From contig CAYUOH010000013.1 in the NCBI GenBank assembly GCA_964446385.1, positions 1-55,182 of the forward strand: a stretch of DNA of 55,182 bases. Direction: 5' to 3'. The stretch comes from CAYSRC01 sp964446385. GTDB taxonomy: Bacteria > Bacillota > Clostridia > Oscillospirales > Ruminococcaceae. The notes beneath the pieces were generated by a model. That model was not told the DNA's origin and made no database searches. It saw only the letters and a program-made list of their open reading frames with translations. Position numbers and translations under genes: made by a program. Of the stretch, positions 34,580 through 42,346 are shown one piece after another. The number at the start of each line of letters is the position of its first letter. The first letter of the stretch is position 1.

Positions 34580-35695
34580 ATGTCTGAGAAAGTTTATAAA
34601 CTGCTGATTATCAATCCGGGATCCACTTCCACTAAAGTAAGCGTTTTCGAAAACGAAAAGATGCTTTTTGAGCGGAGTCTTTTTCATGATTCGTCCGAGT
34701 TACTGCGTTATCCTAATGTTAATGATCAGCTTCCGTTCCGGTACTCGGTAATGATGGATATGCTTAAGATTGAAAAAATTGATCCCCAAGCCATTGACGC
34801 TGTGGTCGGACGAGGCGGAAGCGCCTGCACCCAGCTCAGCGGTATAACTATAATTGATCAAAAACTGGTGGACGATACTGTTGCAGCTGTCGGAGGCTCC
34901 GAGCATTCAGCCAAACTGGGGGTTATGATGGCCTGGGAGTTTTCTAAGGAACACCATGTCCCGGCTTACACCCTGGATCCGACAAATGTGGACGAGTTCT
35001 GGGAGCTTGCCAGACTTACAGGAATTAAAGGAATATACAGAACTTCACATTCCCATTTTCTTAATCAGCGTGCAGTTGCAAAATATCACGCCAAGGTACT
35101 GGGCAAACCTCTCGAGGAATGCAGTTTTATTGTCGCACATATCGACGGGGGAGTTACTGTCGGTGCTCATTACCACGGAAAGATGGTGGACGGGTGCATG
35201 GGTGCGGACGGAGAGGGCCCTTTTTCACCGACACGTATCGGATATGTTCCTGTTCTTCCGCTTCTGGATTATCTGGAAACGCATTCAATAGAGGAAGTCC
35301 GCCTTAAATGCTCGCGTGCAGGCGGATTCGTGGATTTATTCGGAACGTCGAATGCCGATACAGTTCATGGACTGGTTGAAAAAGAGGACCCGAAGGCAAT
35401 CATCGTCTGGAATACTATGATTTATCAGATATGCAAATGCATAGGTGAGATGAGCGCGGTGCTCAGCGGAAAGGTTGATGCTATCGTTCTTACCGGCGGC
35501 CTGGTCCGATTTAATGATATCGTGGACGGAATAAAGGAGCGCTGCGGATTTATTGCACCGGTTGCGGTTTATCCCGGAGAAATGGAGCAGGAGGCTCTTG
35601 CTATGCCCGCATTGAATGTGCTGCGCGGAGAGGAAATTCCAAGAGTGTATTCGGGCAAAAACGTCTGGGACGGGTTTGGAGAGCTAGATCTTTAA
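34580..35695 (+). CDS. buk: Butyrate kinase
   Basis: A 371-residue acetokinase-family enzyme (typical butyrate kinases ~355). Ile-Ile-Asn-Pro-Gly-Ser-Thr-Ser-Thr-Lys opens the sequence, with Gly-Arg-Gly-Gly near residue 77, the Ala-His-Ile-Asp-Gly-Gly-Val-Thr-Val block and a C-terminal Thr-Gly-Gly-Leu ATP-binding motif. It interconverts butyryl phosphate and ADP with butyrate and ATP, the last step of butyrate fermentation. Branched-chain acyl kinase activity is possible. No phosphotransbutyrylase gene is adjacent, which is unusual because ptb and buk are normally paired. The start has GAGAGG. Confidence 0.93.
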   Translation: MSEKVYKLLIINPGSTSTKVSVFENEKMLFERSLFHDSSELLRYPNVNDQLPFRYSVMMDMLKIEKIDPQAIDAVVGRGGSACTQLSGITIIDQKLVDDTVAAVGGSEHSAKLGVMMAWEFSKEHHVPAYTLDPTNVDEFWELARLTGIKGIYRTSHSHFLNQRAVAKYHAKVLGKPLEECSFIVAHIDGGVTVGAHYHGKMVDGCMGADGEGPFSPTRIGYVPVLPLLDYLETHSIEEVRLKCSRAGGFVDLFGTSNADTVHGLVEKEDPKAIIVWNTMIYQICKCIGEMSAVLSGKVDAIVLTGGLVRFNDIVDGIKERCGFIAPVAVYPGEMEQEALAMPALNVLRGEEIPRVYSGKNVWDGFGELDL

Positions 35696-35789
35696 AAAAC
35701 ATGTTTGCCCGGACAGTCGTGCTGTTGTCCCGAGTTGTATTTTAATATAGTATATAATTATCATTTAAATAATAAGCGGAGGGATTACC

Positions 35790-36653
35790 ATGTTAGCAAG
35801 ACAACAGAGACGCTGGGCTCAGTTAACTATGGATACTGTCAGGGATATCGCTAAAAATACTACTTCGGAAATTATCTGGGGAGAAAACTTTTCACGCCCC
35901 AATCTTGTCACAAATGACAATCTGTCAGGTAAAACTATGAAATTCATATATGATGACGGAAGCGTCTGGAATTATAAATTCTTTGACGAGCGACATCTCC
36001 ATTGGGAGGCTCCGGACGGTACAACAGGCGACGATCTGTACAATGCCACAGTCTGTCCCGGTTTTAACAATGTGATTTTCTTTCATCATTACAGGGCATT
36101 CCTGGATCTTCCGCGCTGCGTTGATGTAATCATGGATCTTGAAACAGGTTATGCCATCCTGTTTGATGCATATTTGGGTAATCCGATCTGCCCCAGAGAG
36201 GTTCTGCATGATATCCGTTTCGGGCATATTGACGGAATAGAGACTCCCGAGGCAGCCGAGAAACCACATTTTACAAATGATCTTACCGGTAAATCCATCT
36301 ATTGGGCTCATGATGAGCGCGTACGCGGAATCCAGTACATTTTCTCTTCATGCCTGTATTATACTTACACTATGATAAACAAAGCGGAGAAAACCTGTTG
36401 GATGGCTACTAATCCCGCTGACTATATTATTGTCAAAGACGGCCTATATATCATGTCCGTTATCGAAGAGCGTCAGCCCGGTGTACAGCTTGTAATGCTG
36501 ATGAACCTGAATATAATGCGCGACGTACAAAGCTGCTTCGGATGCGGTGGTACCATCGATGAAGGCCCGCATCTTGAAACCTGGATGCACGCAAACCGCA
36601 AAGGCCGTTTCACAGATATGTGGTCGGATGTAACCGAAAATGAAAGAATCTGA
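35790..36653 (+). CDS. MoaF-related protein
   Basis: A 287-residue soluble protein with two lipocalin-like halves, each beginning with a conserved Leu-Ser/Thr-Gly-Lys element (near residues 47 and 167) and containing Tyr-Asp-Asp-Gly-Ser-Val-Trp-Asn-Tyr and Cys-Trp-Met-Ala-Thr segments. This matches MoaF-type proteins (N- and C-terminal domains), named from a monoamine-utilisation operon; their biochemical role is unclear. A GGAGGG site precedes the ATG. It overlaps the next gene by 14 bases, so the two are translationally coupled. Confidence 0.6.
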   Translation: MLARQQRRWAQLTMDTVRDIAKNTTSEIIWGENFSRPNLVTNDNLSGKTMKFIYDDGSVWNYKFFDERHLHWEAPDGTTGDDLYNATVCPGFNNVIFFHHYRAFLDLPRCVDVIMDLETGYAILFDAYLGNPICPREVLHDIRFGHIDGIETPEAAEKPHFTNDLTGKSIYWAHDERVRGIQYIFSSCLYYTYTMINKAEKTCWMATNPADYIIVKDGLYIMSVIEERQPGVQLVMLMNLNIMRDVQSCFGCGGTIDEGPHLETWMHANRKGRFTDMWSDVTENERI

Positions 36654-37335
36654 TTTATTCGAGCCGATAAAAAAATATTTTACCGATGACGGATACAGTG
36701 GGGACGGCGAGGTCGGAAGTATAGATCTGTATCTTGAAAAGGACGGGTTAAGCACTGCCGTCGAACTTAAGAAAACACTGGATTTTAGATCGATACAGCA
36801 GGCTGCGCTGGACCAAAAAATCTGCGATTTCGTCTATATCGGGATTTTCAGGCCCAGGAACCTGTTTTCAAAAGTCGGAAGAGATAAGCTTTATCTACTG
36901 AAACGCCTCGGAATCGGGTTGATTTGCGTTTCTCCGCGGACCGAAAACGTGGAGGTTTTTAACGATCCTCTTGTCAGTGAAATATCCAATTTTCAGCAAA
37001 AGCACAGAGATAAGACGGAGGCAGTTAAATCAGAATTCAATAAACGCAGAATCAAGAGCAATACCGGCGGCGTTAACAAAACCGGACTGATGACAGCATA
37101 CAGAGAGGATTCCCTAGTCATTCTGTATGTTCTGAACATTCTCGGTGGCCGGGCTGAAAGTAAAACGGTAAGGTCGCTGACAAAAAATCCGAAGAGCACC
37201 GGTATTATGTACCGTAATTATTACGGCTGGTTTGAAAACGTATCAAAAGGCTTTTATTCAATTACCGACACCGGCTGTGCGGCACTGACAGAATACGCCG
37301 ATACTATACAAAAATTGACAGAGTCTTTGCAGTGA
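36640..37335 (+). CDS. DUF2161-family PD-(D/E)xK-type protein
   Basis: A 231-residue protein. The N-terminal half contains Gly-Ser-Ile-Asp-Leu-Tyr-Leu-Glu-Lys-Asp-Gly...Ala-Val-Glu-Leu-Lys-Lys, the Asp...Glu-x-Lys signature of a PD-(D/E)xK nuclease fold, as in DUF2161 proteins. The C-terminal half resembles a winged-helix domain. It overlaps the MoaF-like gene by 14 bases and lacks a strong ribosome binding site, implying coupled translation. A nucleic-acid-processing role is suggested by the fold, but no substrate is known. Confidence 0.72.
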   Translation: MKESDLFEPIKKYFTDDGYSGDGEVGSIDLYLEKDGLSTAVELKKTLDFRSIQQAALDQKICDFVYIGIFRPRNLFSKVGRDKLYLLKRLGIGLICVSPRTENVEVFNDPLVSEISNFQQKHRDKTEAVKSEFNKRRIKSNTGGVNKTGLMTAYREDSLVILYVLNILGGRAESKTVRSLTKNPKSTGIMYRNYYGWFENVSKGFYSITDTGCAALTEYADTIQKLTESLQ

Positions 37336-37392
37336 GCCTGTTAGAATGTGATTATCAAGGTGCAGCATATAATATAAAGCGAGGTCTGTATT

Positions 37393-37776
37393 ATGAGTCT
37401 GATTAAAGGTATCCATCATGTTTCACTGAAATGTGCAAATGAAGAGGAATACGCGAAGGTCGTCAGTTTCTACGGTGATGTTCTCGGACTTGAGGTTGCG
37501 AGAAGCTGGAGTACAGGCATAATGTTCAAAGCCGGCGAAAGCCTTATCGAGCTTGCTTCCTCCGGAGGGGGAAATCTTGGAAGAGGCGTTATCCAACATT
37601 TTGCGTTTATGGTTGATGACGTTGATGCCTGTGTAAAGGCTGTTACCGGTGCAGGTTATGAGGTCTATGTCGGACCGAGAGATATCGAAATAAAATCGGA
37701 TCCCGTATTCCCGGCTACCATAGCCTTTTGCCACGGACCTATGGGCGAAGAAATCGAATTTTTCCACGAAAGATAA
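37393..37776 (+). CDS. VOC (glyoxalase/dioxygenase superfamily) protein
   Basis: A 127-residue single-unit vicinal-oxygen-chelate protein with the two beta-alpha-beta-beta-beta halves. His-His-Val-Ser-Leu starts the first half and Gln-His-Phe-Ala-Phe-Met-Val-Asp-Asp-Val the second. A Gly-Glu-Glu-Ile-Glu-Phe-Phe C-terminus supplies the last metal-binding Glu. It would dimerise and bind a divalent metal. It may act as a lactoylglutathione-lyase-like or methylmalonyl-CoA-epimerase-like enzyme; sequence alone does not decide. The start has a GAGGT site. Confidence 0.85.
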   Translation: MSLIKGIHHVSLKCANEEEYAKVVSFYGDVLGLEVARSWSTGIMFKAGESLIELASSGGGNLGRGVIQHFAFMVDDVDACVKAVTGAGYEVYVGPRDIEIKSDPVFPATIAFCHGPMGEEIEFFHER

Positions 37777-37779
37777 TTA

Positions 37780-37815
37780 TATCCCATTCGGGTGTTATGT
37801 TTCCCGGATGGGATA
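37780..37815 (+). terminator. Hairpin after the VOC gene
   Basis: TATCCCATTCGGG at 37780-37792 pairs with CCCGGATGGGATA at 37803-37815 (one G-T pair). No good T run follows, so it may attenuate rather than end transcription before the dehydratase gene. Confidence 0.5.
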
Positions 37816-37850
37816 TTGCTATAAAATCAGTTTTGTCGGAGATAGAAAAA

Positions 37851-38795
37851 ATGAAAAAGATCAGTTCGGAAGAATACATAAAGTTATTCTTCAGCCCGTC
37901 TGAAAAAAGTGAAATATCAACTGAAATTCTGCTGTCAGAGAAAGCGGATTTTTCTCTGCCGCTTAGGAATCCTGTTTCTCACAAATACAGTAACGGTCGG
38001 GCACTGATTATTGCGGGAAGTACCGGTTATGCAGGCGCGTCGGTTCTGGCGGCAAACGCGTGTGAGCGAAGCGGAGCAGGACTGACAACGCTGCTGGTTC
38101 CCGAAAGTATTTACAAAATTGCAGCCGTAAAGTGTGACGGATCCGTGGTTATACCTGTAAAGGCGAACAAAAACGGATGTTTTTCGCCTAAAGGTTTTGA
38201 TTTAGTAATGAATGCGCTTGAAAAAGCGGATGCCTGCGTCATTGGCCCGGGAATTCGGACGGGGAGCGACGCCGAAAAGATTGTCGCTGAAGTAGTGAAT
38301 AACAGTCCCTGCCCCGTAATTATTGACGCGGATGCTCTGACGGTATGCGGTCGTGATTCCCACCTGCTTGATGCCTGCAAATCAAAAATCATACTTACTC
38401 CGCATGAGGGCGAGTTTACAAGAATCGGCGGAGATTTATCCCGCGGCAGACTAGCCGGTGCTGAAGAATACGTAAAAAAACACAAAAATGCTGTTCTTGT
38501 CCTGAAGGGCTTCGGATCGATAGTCGCTGACGGAGAGAACCTGTATGTCAATCCGACAGGAAATCCCGGAATGGCAAAGGGCGGCAGCGGGGATGTTCTT
38601 TGTGGTATGATGTGCGCTCTGATTGCGCAGAAATATGATCCGGTGTTTTCTGCAAAATGTGCTGTATATCTTCACGGCCTGGCCGGGGATATGGCTTGTG
38701 CTGAAAAAGGGGAGTATTCGATAATTCCTTCTGACATAATTGACAAAATACCATATGCATTCATAAGCATAACCGAAAAAGAAACAATCAGATGA
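37851..38795 (+). CDS. nnrD: ADP/ATP-dependent NAD(P)H-hydrate dehydratase
   Basis: A 314-residue ribokinase-fold enzyme (YjeF C-terminal domain family) that repairs hydrated NADH and NADPH. His-Lys-Tyr-Ser-Asn-Gly-Arg-Ala-Leu-Ile-Ile-Ala-Gly-Ser, Gly-Pro-Gly-Ile, Thr-Pro-His-Glu-Gly-Glu and Lys-Gly-Gly-Ser-Gly-Asp-Val-Leu are all present. The epimerase half (NnrE) found in fused YjeF proteins is absent. I start at 37851 (Met-Lys-Lys-Ile-Ser) because GGAG lies nine bases before it and earlier in-frame starts would read through the upstream hairpin and the VOC gene end. Confidence 0.9.
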   Translation: MKKISSEEYIKLFFSPSEKSEISTEILLSEKADFSLPLRNPVSHKYSNGRALIIAGSTGYAGASVLAANACERSGAGLTTLLVPESIYKIAAVKCDGSVVIPVKANKNGCFSPKGFDLVMNALEKADACVIGPGIRTGSDAEKIVAEVVNNSPCPVIIDADALTVCGRDSHLLDACKSKIILTPHEGEFTRIGGDLSRGRLAGAEEYVKKHKNAVLVLKGFGSIVADGENLYVNPTGNPGMAKGGSGDVLCGMMCALIAQKYDPVFSAKCAVYLHGLAGDMACAEKGEYSIIPSDIIDKIPYAFISITEKETIR

Positions 38796-38860
38796 TTGTT
38801 GAAGAGGGAAGACTTCTGGTTCAAAAGATTAAATAGCTTCTGCACGCAGGTAAACTTTCA

Positions 38861-38884
38861 GGGCGGTCAATAATATGACCGCCC
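38861..38884. terminator. Hairpin between convergent genes
   Basis: GGGCGGTC at 38861-38868 pairs with GACCGCCC at 38877-38884. Neither strand has a strong T run, but its position between the converging dehydratase and XRE genes suits a shared terminator. Confidence 0.5.
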
Positions 38885-38893
38885 CCAATTTCA

Positions 38894-39478
38894 TTATATT
38901 TTAAGTTTGAACATCCCGTGTCTGTTGCAGAAACAGTACAGATATCGTGTGCTGCTTATCTTGAAACGTGCCTCCGCAGGCCCTTCGGGATACAGTTTTT
39001 TTATTTCGCAGCCGTCGTCCTTTACAGCGGCGAAGAAAGATAAATAATGTTCTTTTGTCATTTCATGTTCTGAGGAAACATAATACTCATCCTCGGCAAT
39101 TCTTACTTTTATACTGTGAAAATCATCGGGATTTTCCGCCTCTTCAGACGGCAAGGTAATACCGCAGCAGCTGATTACTGCCTCACCGGTAGAAACTATA
39201 ACGTTTCCGCATACCGGGCATACGTGGAATTTCATCCTTATCATGTTGAATGATCGGTTGCTGTTCGTAACATTTTTTCCGGCAATCAGCTCGGATACTG
39301 AAAGCCCCAGAGCGGATGCAAGGGATTCCAGCAGAGAAATGTCGGGATATCCGCGACCGTTTTCCCATTTGGATACAGCCTTGTCGCTTACGTTCAGCAG
39401 TCCGGCGAGATTTGCCTGGGTCATGCCCCGGCTCTCGCGCAGTAATTTGATTATTTCTCCGGTAACGTACTGATTCAT
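38894..39478 (-). CDS. XRE-family regulator with C-terminal desulfoferrodoxin-like domain
   Basis: A 194-residue protein. Residues ~5-65 are a Cro/CI-type helix-turn-helix (Gly-Met-Thr-Gln-Ala-Asn-Leu-Ala...Val-Ser-Lys-Trp-Glu-Asn-Gly-Arg-Gly-Tyr-Pro-Asp). A Cys-Pro-Val-Cys...Cys-Cys zinc-ribbon-like element follows near 88. The C-terminal half (Ser-Glu-His-Glu-Met-Thr-Lys-Glu-His-Tyr, then Tyr-Cys-Phe-Cys-Asn-Arg-His-Gly) resembles the desulfoferrodoxin/superoxide reductase fold and may bind metal. Such fusions are common in Clostridia; a redox- or metal-responsive repressor is a reasonable guess. The start has an AGGGAG site. Confidence 0.82.
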   Translation of the reverse strand: MNQYVTGEIIKLLRESRGMTQANLAGLLNVSDKAVSKWENGRGYPDISLLESLASALGLSVSELIAGKNVTNSNRSFNMIRMKFHVCPVCGNVIVSTGEAVISCCGITLPSEEAENPDDFHSIKVRIAEDEYYVSSEHEMTKEHYLSFFAAVKDDGCEIKKLYPEGPAEARFKISSTRYLYCFCNRHGMFKLKI

Positions 39479-39708
39479 TTTTTCTCCCTAGAATGCTCCG
39501 TATGGATCCGATATAGCGCTGCAGATCCTCCGGAAATTTTGAAATGTGCCAGCGGTCGGCAGCGGCATGATGGTATATCAGCGGCTGCGTCATAATTATA
39601 TTATCACATTGACAATATATTAATGTATCCGGCAGATTCCAGGTACCTACGTTCAGTAGATATATAAAATCATTTCCCGAAAAAGGAAAGGCCACAGAAA
39701 CATAAAAT

Positions 39709-40569
39709 TTATACGTAAACCAGGAAAAGACCGACAAGAACACCTAAAAGAGTCATGAACGCGGGGGCTTTGGAACGCAGCATAAGGAAAGCTTCGGGCA
39801 TTAGCTCCCCGAAAACCACATACAGCATTGCACCTCCTGCGAAGCTGAGTGAGAAAGACAGCCACAGCGGGCTGAGCATACTCAGTGAATACCCACAGAC
39901 TGCACCGATAATTGTCGGTACGCCGGACAGGGCAGTAATGGCGACAGCCTTCCAGCTTCCCATTCCGCCGGAAATAAGAGGGACCGATACGGCCATGCCT
40001 TCGGGAATGTTGTGAAGGCCAATAATTACTGCTATCAGGAATCCGGTTCCTCCGGTAAGCGTAGCGGCGTCGCCCGCGTATGTGGCACCTATAACCATTC
40101 CTTCCGGCATGTTGTGCAGCGCTATCGCGAAAGCCATAACAACACCTGCAAGGAAAAGCTGGCGGTTGTTGTTTGTTCTGTACATGTGTTCGTAGTAATG
40201 GTCTGAGTGAATCAGCTCGTCCAGGTCGTCTGCGGTATGAGGATGCTCTTCCTGTTCCACATGTGAAAGCTCCGGATTGGTGTTTTTATCTATAAGCCAG
40301 TTAAGCAGATACACAACCCCGAATCCAACAGAAGTACCGGCCGCAACCAGCCAGATTGATATTTCAGATTCGGCTCCTGCGGGATGAAAAGCACTAGGCA
40401 GCATGTCAAAACATACAACGGACATCATTACTCCTGCAGCAAAGCTCAGAAGCAGACTGACCAATTTTGACGAGTCACGGCGTAAAATGGCACCGATAAG
40501 TCCGCCGAGGCCGGTCCCCAAAACTCCGGCAACGCCTGTAATTATAATTATTCCCCAGATCCTATTCAT
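39709..40569 (-). CDS. ZIP-family divalent metal transporter
   Basis: A 286-residue ZIP permease with eight predicted spans. The two signature helices carry Ala-Leu-His-Asn-Met-Pro-Glu-Gly and Gly-Leu-His-Asn-Ile-Pro-Glu-Gly, which form the binuclear metal centre. The loop between spans 3 and 4 is rich in His, Glu and Asp (about residues 100-130), as in Zn2+/Fe2+/Mn2+ importers. The promoter overlaps a double DtxR-type operator (40593-40634), and a DtxR-family regulator is encoded divergently. This suggests repression when the sensed metal is plentiful. The start has GGAGAG. Confidence 0.93.
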   Translation of the reverse strand: MNRIWGIIIITGVAGVLGTGLGGLIGAILRRDSSKLVSLLLSFAAGVMMSVVCFDMLPSAFHPAGAESEISIWLVAAGTSVGFGVVYLLNWLIDKNTNPELSHVEQEEHPHTADDLDELIHSDHYYEHMYRTNNNRQLFLAGVVMAFAIALHNMPEGMVIGATYAGDAATLTGGTGFLIAVIIGLHNIPEGMAVSVPLISGGMGSWKAVAITALSGVPTIIGAVCGYSLSMLSPLWLSFSLSFAGGAMLYVVFGELMPEAFLMLRSKAPAFMTLLGVLVGLFLVYV

Positions 40570-40592
40570 ATATTACTCTCCACGTTTTGCCA

Positions 40593-40650
40593 GTTAGCCT
40601 ATGCTAACTGATTTCGTAGTTAGCATAGGCTAACTTGGCCGGAATGTCAA
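40593..40650 (-). promoter_or_regulatory. ZIP gene promoter with a double DtxR-type operator
   Basis: GTTAGCCTATGCTAAC at 40593-40608 and GTTAGCATAGGCTAAC at 40619-40634 are perfect inverted copies, and each is itself a near-palindrome of the TTAGsnnnnsCTAA type bound by DtxR/MntR proteins. On the minus strand TTGACA (complement of 40645-40650) and TATGCT (complement of 40622-40627) are 17 bases apart. One box covers the -10 and the other lies just downstream, near the start site. Confidence 0.88.
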
Positions 40651-40810
40651 GGTATTATATACTTTTGTATAGAAATTGTTGTATTTGTGTCGACTACATG
40701 AAGGCTTCGTCCTATAATTAAGGAACAATATAATAAAACAGGGGACGTGTGTCATTGACCGCTGTGTTATGATGTTTTTAAATACCAAAATAATGCGGGA
40801 GATGAAATAA

Positions 40811-41185
40811 TTGCCTATTCAGGAATCCGGCGAAATGTACCTTGAGACTATCTTGGTTTTGTCCGGACAAAAGAAAACAGTCCGCGCTATTGATATTGTG
40901 GAATACATGAATTTCTCCAAACCTTCCGTAAGCCGTGCGCTTTCCCGTCTGCGTGCGGACGGGCTGATTGATACGGACAATGAAGGTTATATAACCTTTA
41001 CCGAAAATGGAAGAAGTCGCGCAGAAAAAATTTACAACCGCCACGTGGTTCTTGCGGACTTTTTTGTCAGACTCGGTGTGAATGCGGATACAGCATCCTC
41101 AGACGCTTGCAGGATAGAACACATAATCAGCGACGAAACATTCAACGCAATGGTAAAATACGCAAATTTACTGAAGAAAAAATAA
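40811..41185 (+). CDS. DtxR/MntR-family metal-dependent regulator
   Basis: A 124-residue regulator. It begins with the family Glu-Ser-Gly-Glu-Met-Tyr-Leu-Glu-Thr-Ile segment, then a winged helix (Ala-x-Asp-Ile-Val-Glu-Tyr-Met-Asn-Phe-Ser-Lys-Pro-Ser-Val-Ser). A dimerisation part follows with His-Val-Val-Leu-Ala-Asp-Phe-Phe and Ala-Cys-Arg-Ile-Glu-His, which supply metal ligands. It lacks the C-terminal SH3-like domain, as MntR does, and is shorter than MntR (142). Start is TTG at 40811 with GGGAG nine bases upstream. It is the obvious candidate to bind the double operator of the divergent ZIP gene. Which metal it senses (Mn, Fe or Zn) is not certain. Confidence 0.87.
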   Translation: MPIQESGEMYLETILVLSGQKKTVRAIDIVEYMNFSKPSVSRALSRLRADGLIDTDNEGYITFTENGRSRAEKIYNRHVVLADFFVRLGVNADTASSDACRIEHIISDETFNAMVKYANLLKKK

Positions 41186-41480
41186 CAGAATTAAGATAAA
41201 GGCTCACTATTTAGGTAGAGTGCTTTCACTAATTTATATAAACACCTCCTGTATGATTATAGTTTTTATGCGCTTAATACAATATAGCAGAAATTACTCA
41301 TCTGTTCATTGACTTTATTCAAGAGGTTTACAGAAGGCTGGATATTAAAATAGTGTTTAAAATTTGAAAAAACGGGGTGTTTTTCTGACTGAAACAGGCT
41401 TTTTCTCGGGATATGATTAGTTTTGTGATAAATAACAAAAACAGGAACTTTTGATTCCCAATTATCCCTCAATTAGTGAA

Positions 41481-41508
41481 TTGAACTATTTTTTATTTCT
41501 GTTATCAT
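41481..41508 (+). promoter_or_regulatory. Promoter of xpt
   Basis: TTGAAC at 41481-41486 and TATCAT at 41503-41508 are 16 bases apart. The predicted start near 41515 leaves a leader of under 20 bases, too short for a riboswitch before xpt. The 41186-41480 stretch holds no gene or RNA that I recognise. Confidence 0.55.
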
Positions 41509-41532
41509 TTAAGTATCAAAGGAGGTCGCCAG

Positions 41533-42111
41533 ATGAAACTTCTTGAAGAACGTATCCGCCGCGACGGAGAAGTGCTTCCAGGCGATATTCTCAAGGTCGG
41601 CAGCTTCCTTAATCACAGGATTGACACACGCCTTCTCGATAAAATGGGTGCCGAATTTGGCCTTTTGTATTCCGGAAGCGGTATCACCAAAATTCTAACC
41701 TTAGAAGCTTCGGGTATAGCTATCGCATCGATGGCTTCTCCGTATTTCGATTTCTGCCCTGTAATATTCGCAAAAAAAATTGCAGGAAAGAACGTATCGG
41801 GAGACGTTATTACATCTACTGTCGTGTCATACACAAAGGGTGTTACTTACAATATTACCGTCCAGAAGGACCTCATCAGTCCCGACGACACAATTTTGAT
41901 TATTGACGATTTCCTAGCTAACGGTGAGGCTCTAAAAGGACTTGTAGATATCGTAAACCAGTCCGGGGCTGCGCTTGCCGGCGCGGGTATTGCAATCGAA
42001 AAAGCATACCAGCCCGGCGGAGATCTTATCCGCGGCATGGGCATCCGTGTCGAATCCCTTGCCCGTATCAAGAGTATGGATGCAGAAAAGGGCATCGAAT
42101 TCTGCCGATAA
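41533..42111 (+). CDS. xpt: Xanthine phosphoribosyltransferase
   Basis: A 192-residue purine salvage enzyme converting xanthine and PRPP to XMP. The N-terminus (Met-Lys-Leu-Leu-Glu-Glu-Arg-Ile), the Val-Gly-Ser-Phe-Leu-Asn-His-Arg-Ile-Asp segment and the PRPP-binding Leu-Ile-Ile-Asp-Asp-Phe-Leu-Ala-Asn-Gly motif are those of Bacillus-type Xpt. The start has a perfect AAAGGAGGT site. No terminator separates it from the guanine riboswitch 22 bases downstream, so transcripts from the xpt promoter could run through the switch into the nucleoside importer operon. Confidence 0.95.
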   Translation: MKLLEERIRRDGEVLPGDILKVGSFLNHRIDTRLLDKMGAEFGLLYSGSGITKILTLEASGIAIASMASPYFDFCPVIFAKKIAGKNVSGDVITSTVVSYTKGVTYNITVQKDLISPDDTILIIDDFLANGEALKGLVDIVNQSGAALAGAGIAIEKAYQPGGDLIRGMGIRVESLARIKSMDAEKGIEFCR

Positions 42112-42133
42112 GGTAAACACAACTGAATACCGG

Positions 42134-42248
42134 TCGATATATATCGAATGATATGGTTTTGAAGTCTCTACCCGGCTACCGTAAATTGCCGGACTATCGA
42201 CACATTTATGCGCGGTGAGTTTTATTTTTCACCGGCGAATGTTTTTTT
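42134..42248 (+). promoter_or_regulatory. Purine (guanine-class) riboswitch with terminator
   Basis: The aptamer spans about 42134-42200: P1 TCGATA with TATCGA, the GATATGG loop, the TCTCTACC joining strand, the CCGTAAA loop and a final GGACTAT. The C in GACTAT is the position that pairs with the ligand and is U in adenine switches, so guanine or hypoxanthine is expected. The expression platform is an intrinsic terminator: 42208-42218 pairs with 42229-42240 (GGTGA/TCACC core) before seven T at 42242-42248. Ligand binding should stop transcription into the importer genes downstream. Confidence 0.93.
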
Positions 42249-42346
42249 GATGGGTGGAGCTTTCAAAGTTCCGCCTTATTTGTTTTCACTGCCGCCCTAT
42301 ACGGTATGAAAAATATAAGTTCACTATAAATAGGAAGGAAAACAAA

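Noticed and set aside
42134..42200. Adenine-specific riboswitch
   Set aside because: The ligand-pairing position reads C (GACTAT) and not U, which points to guanine or hypoxanthine.
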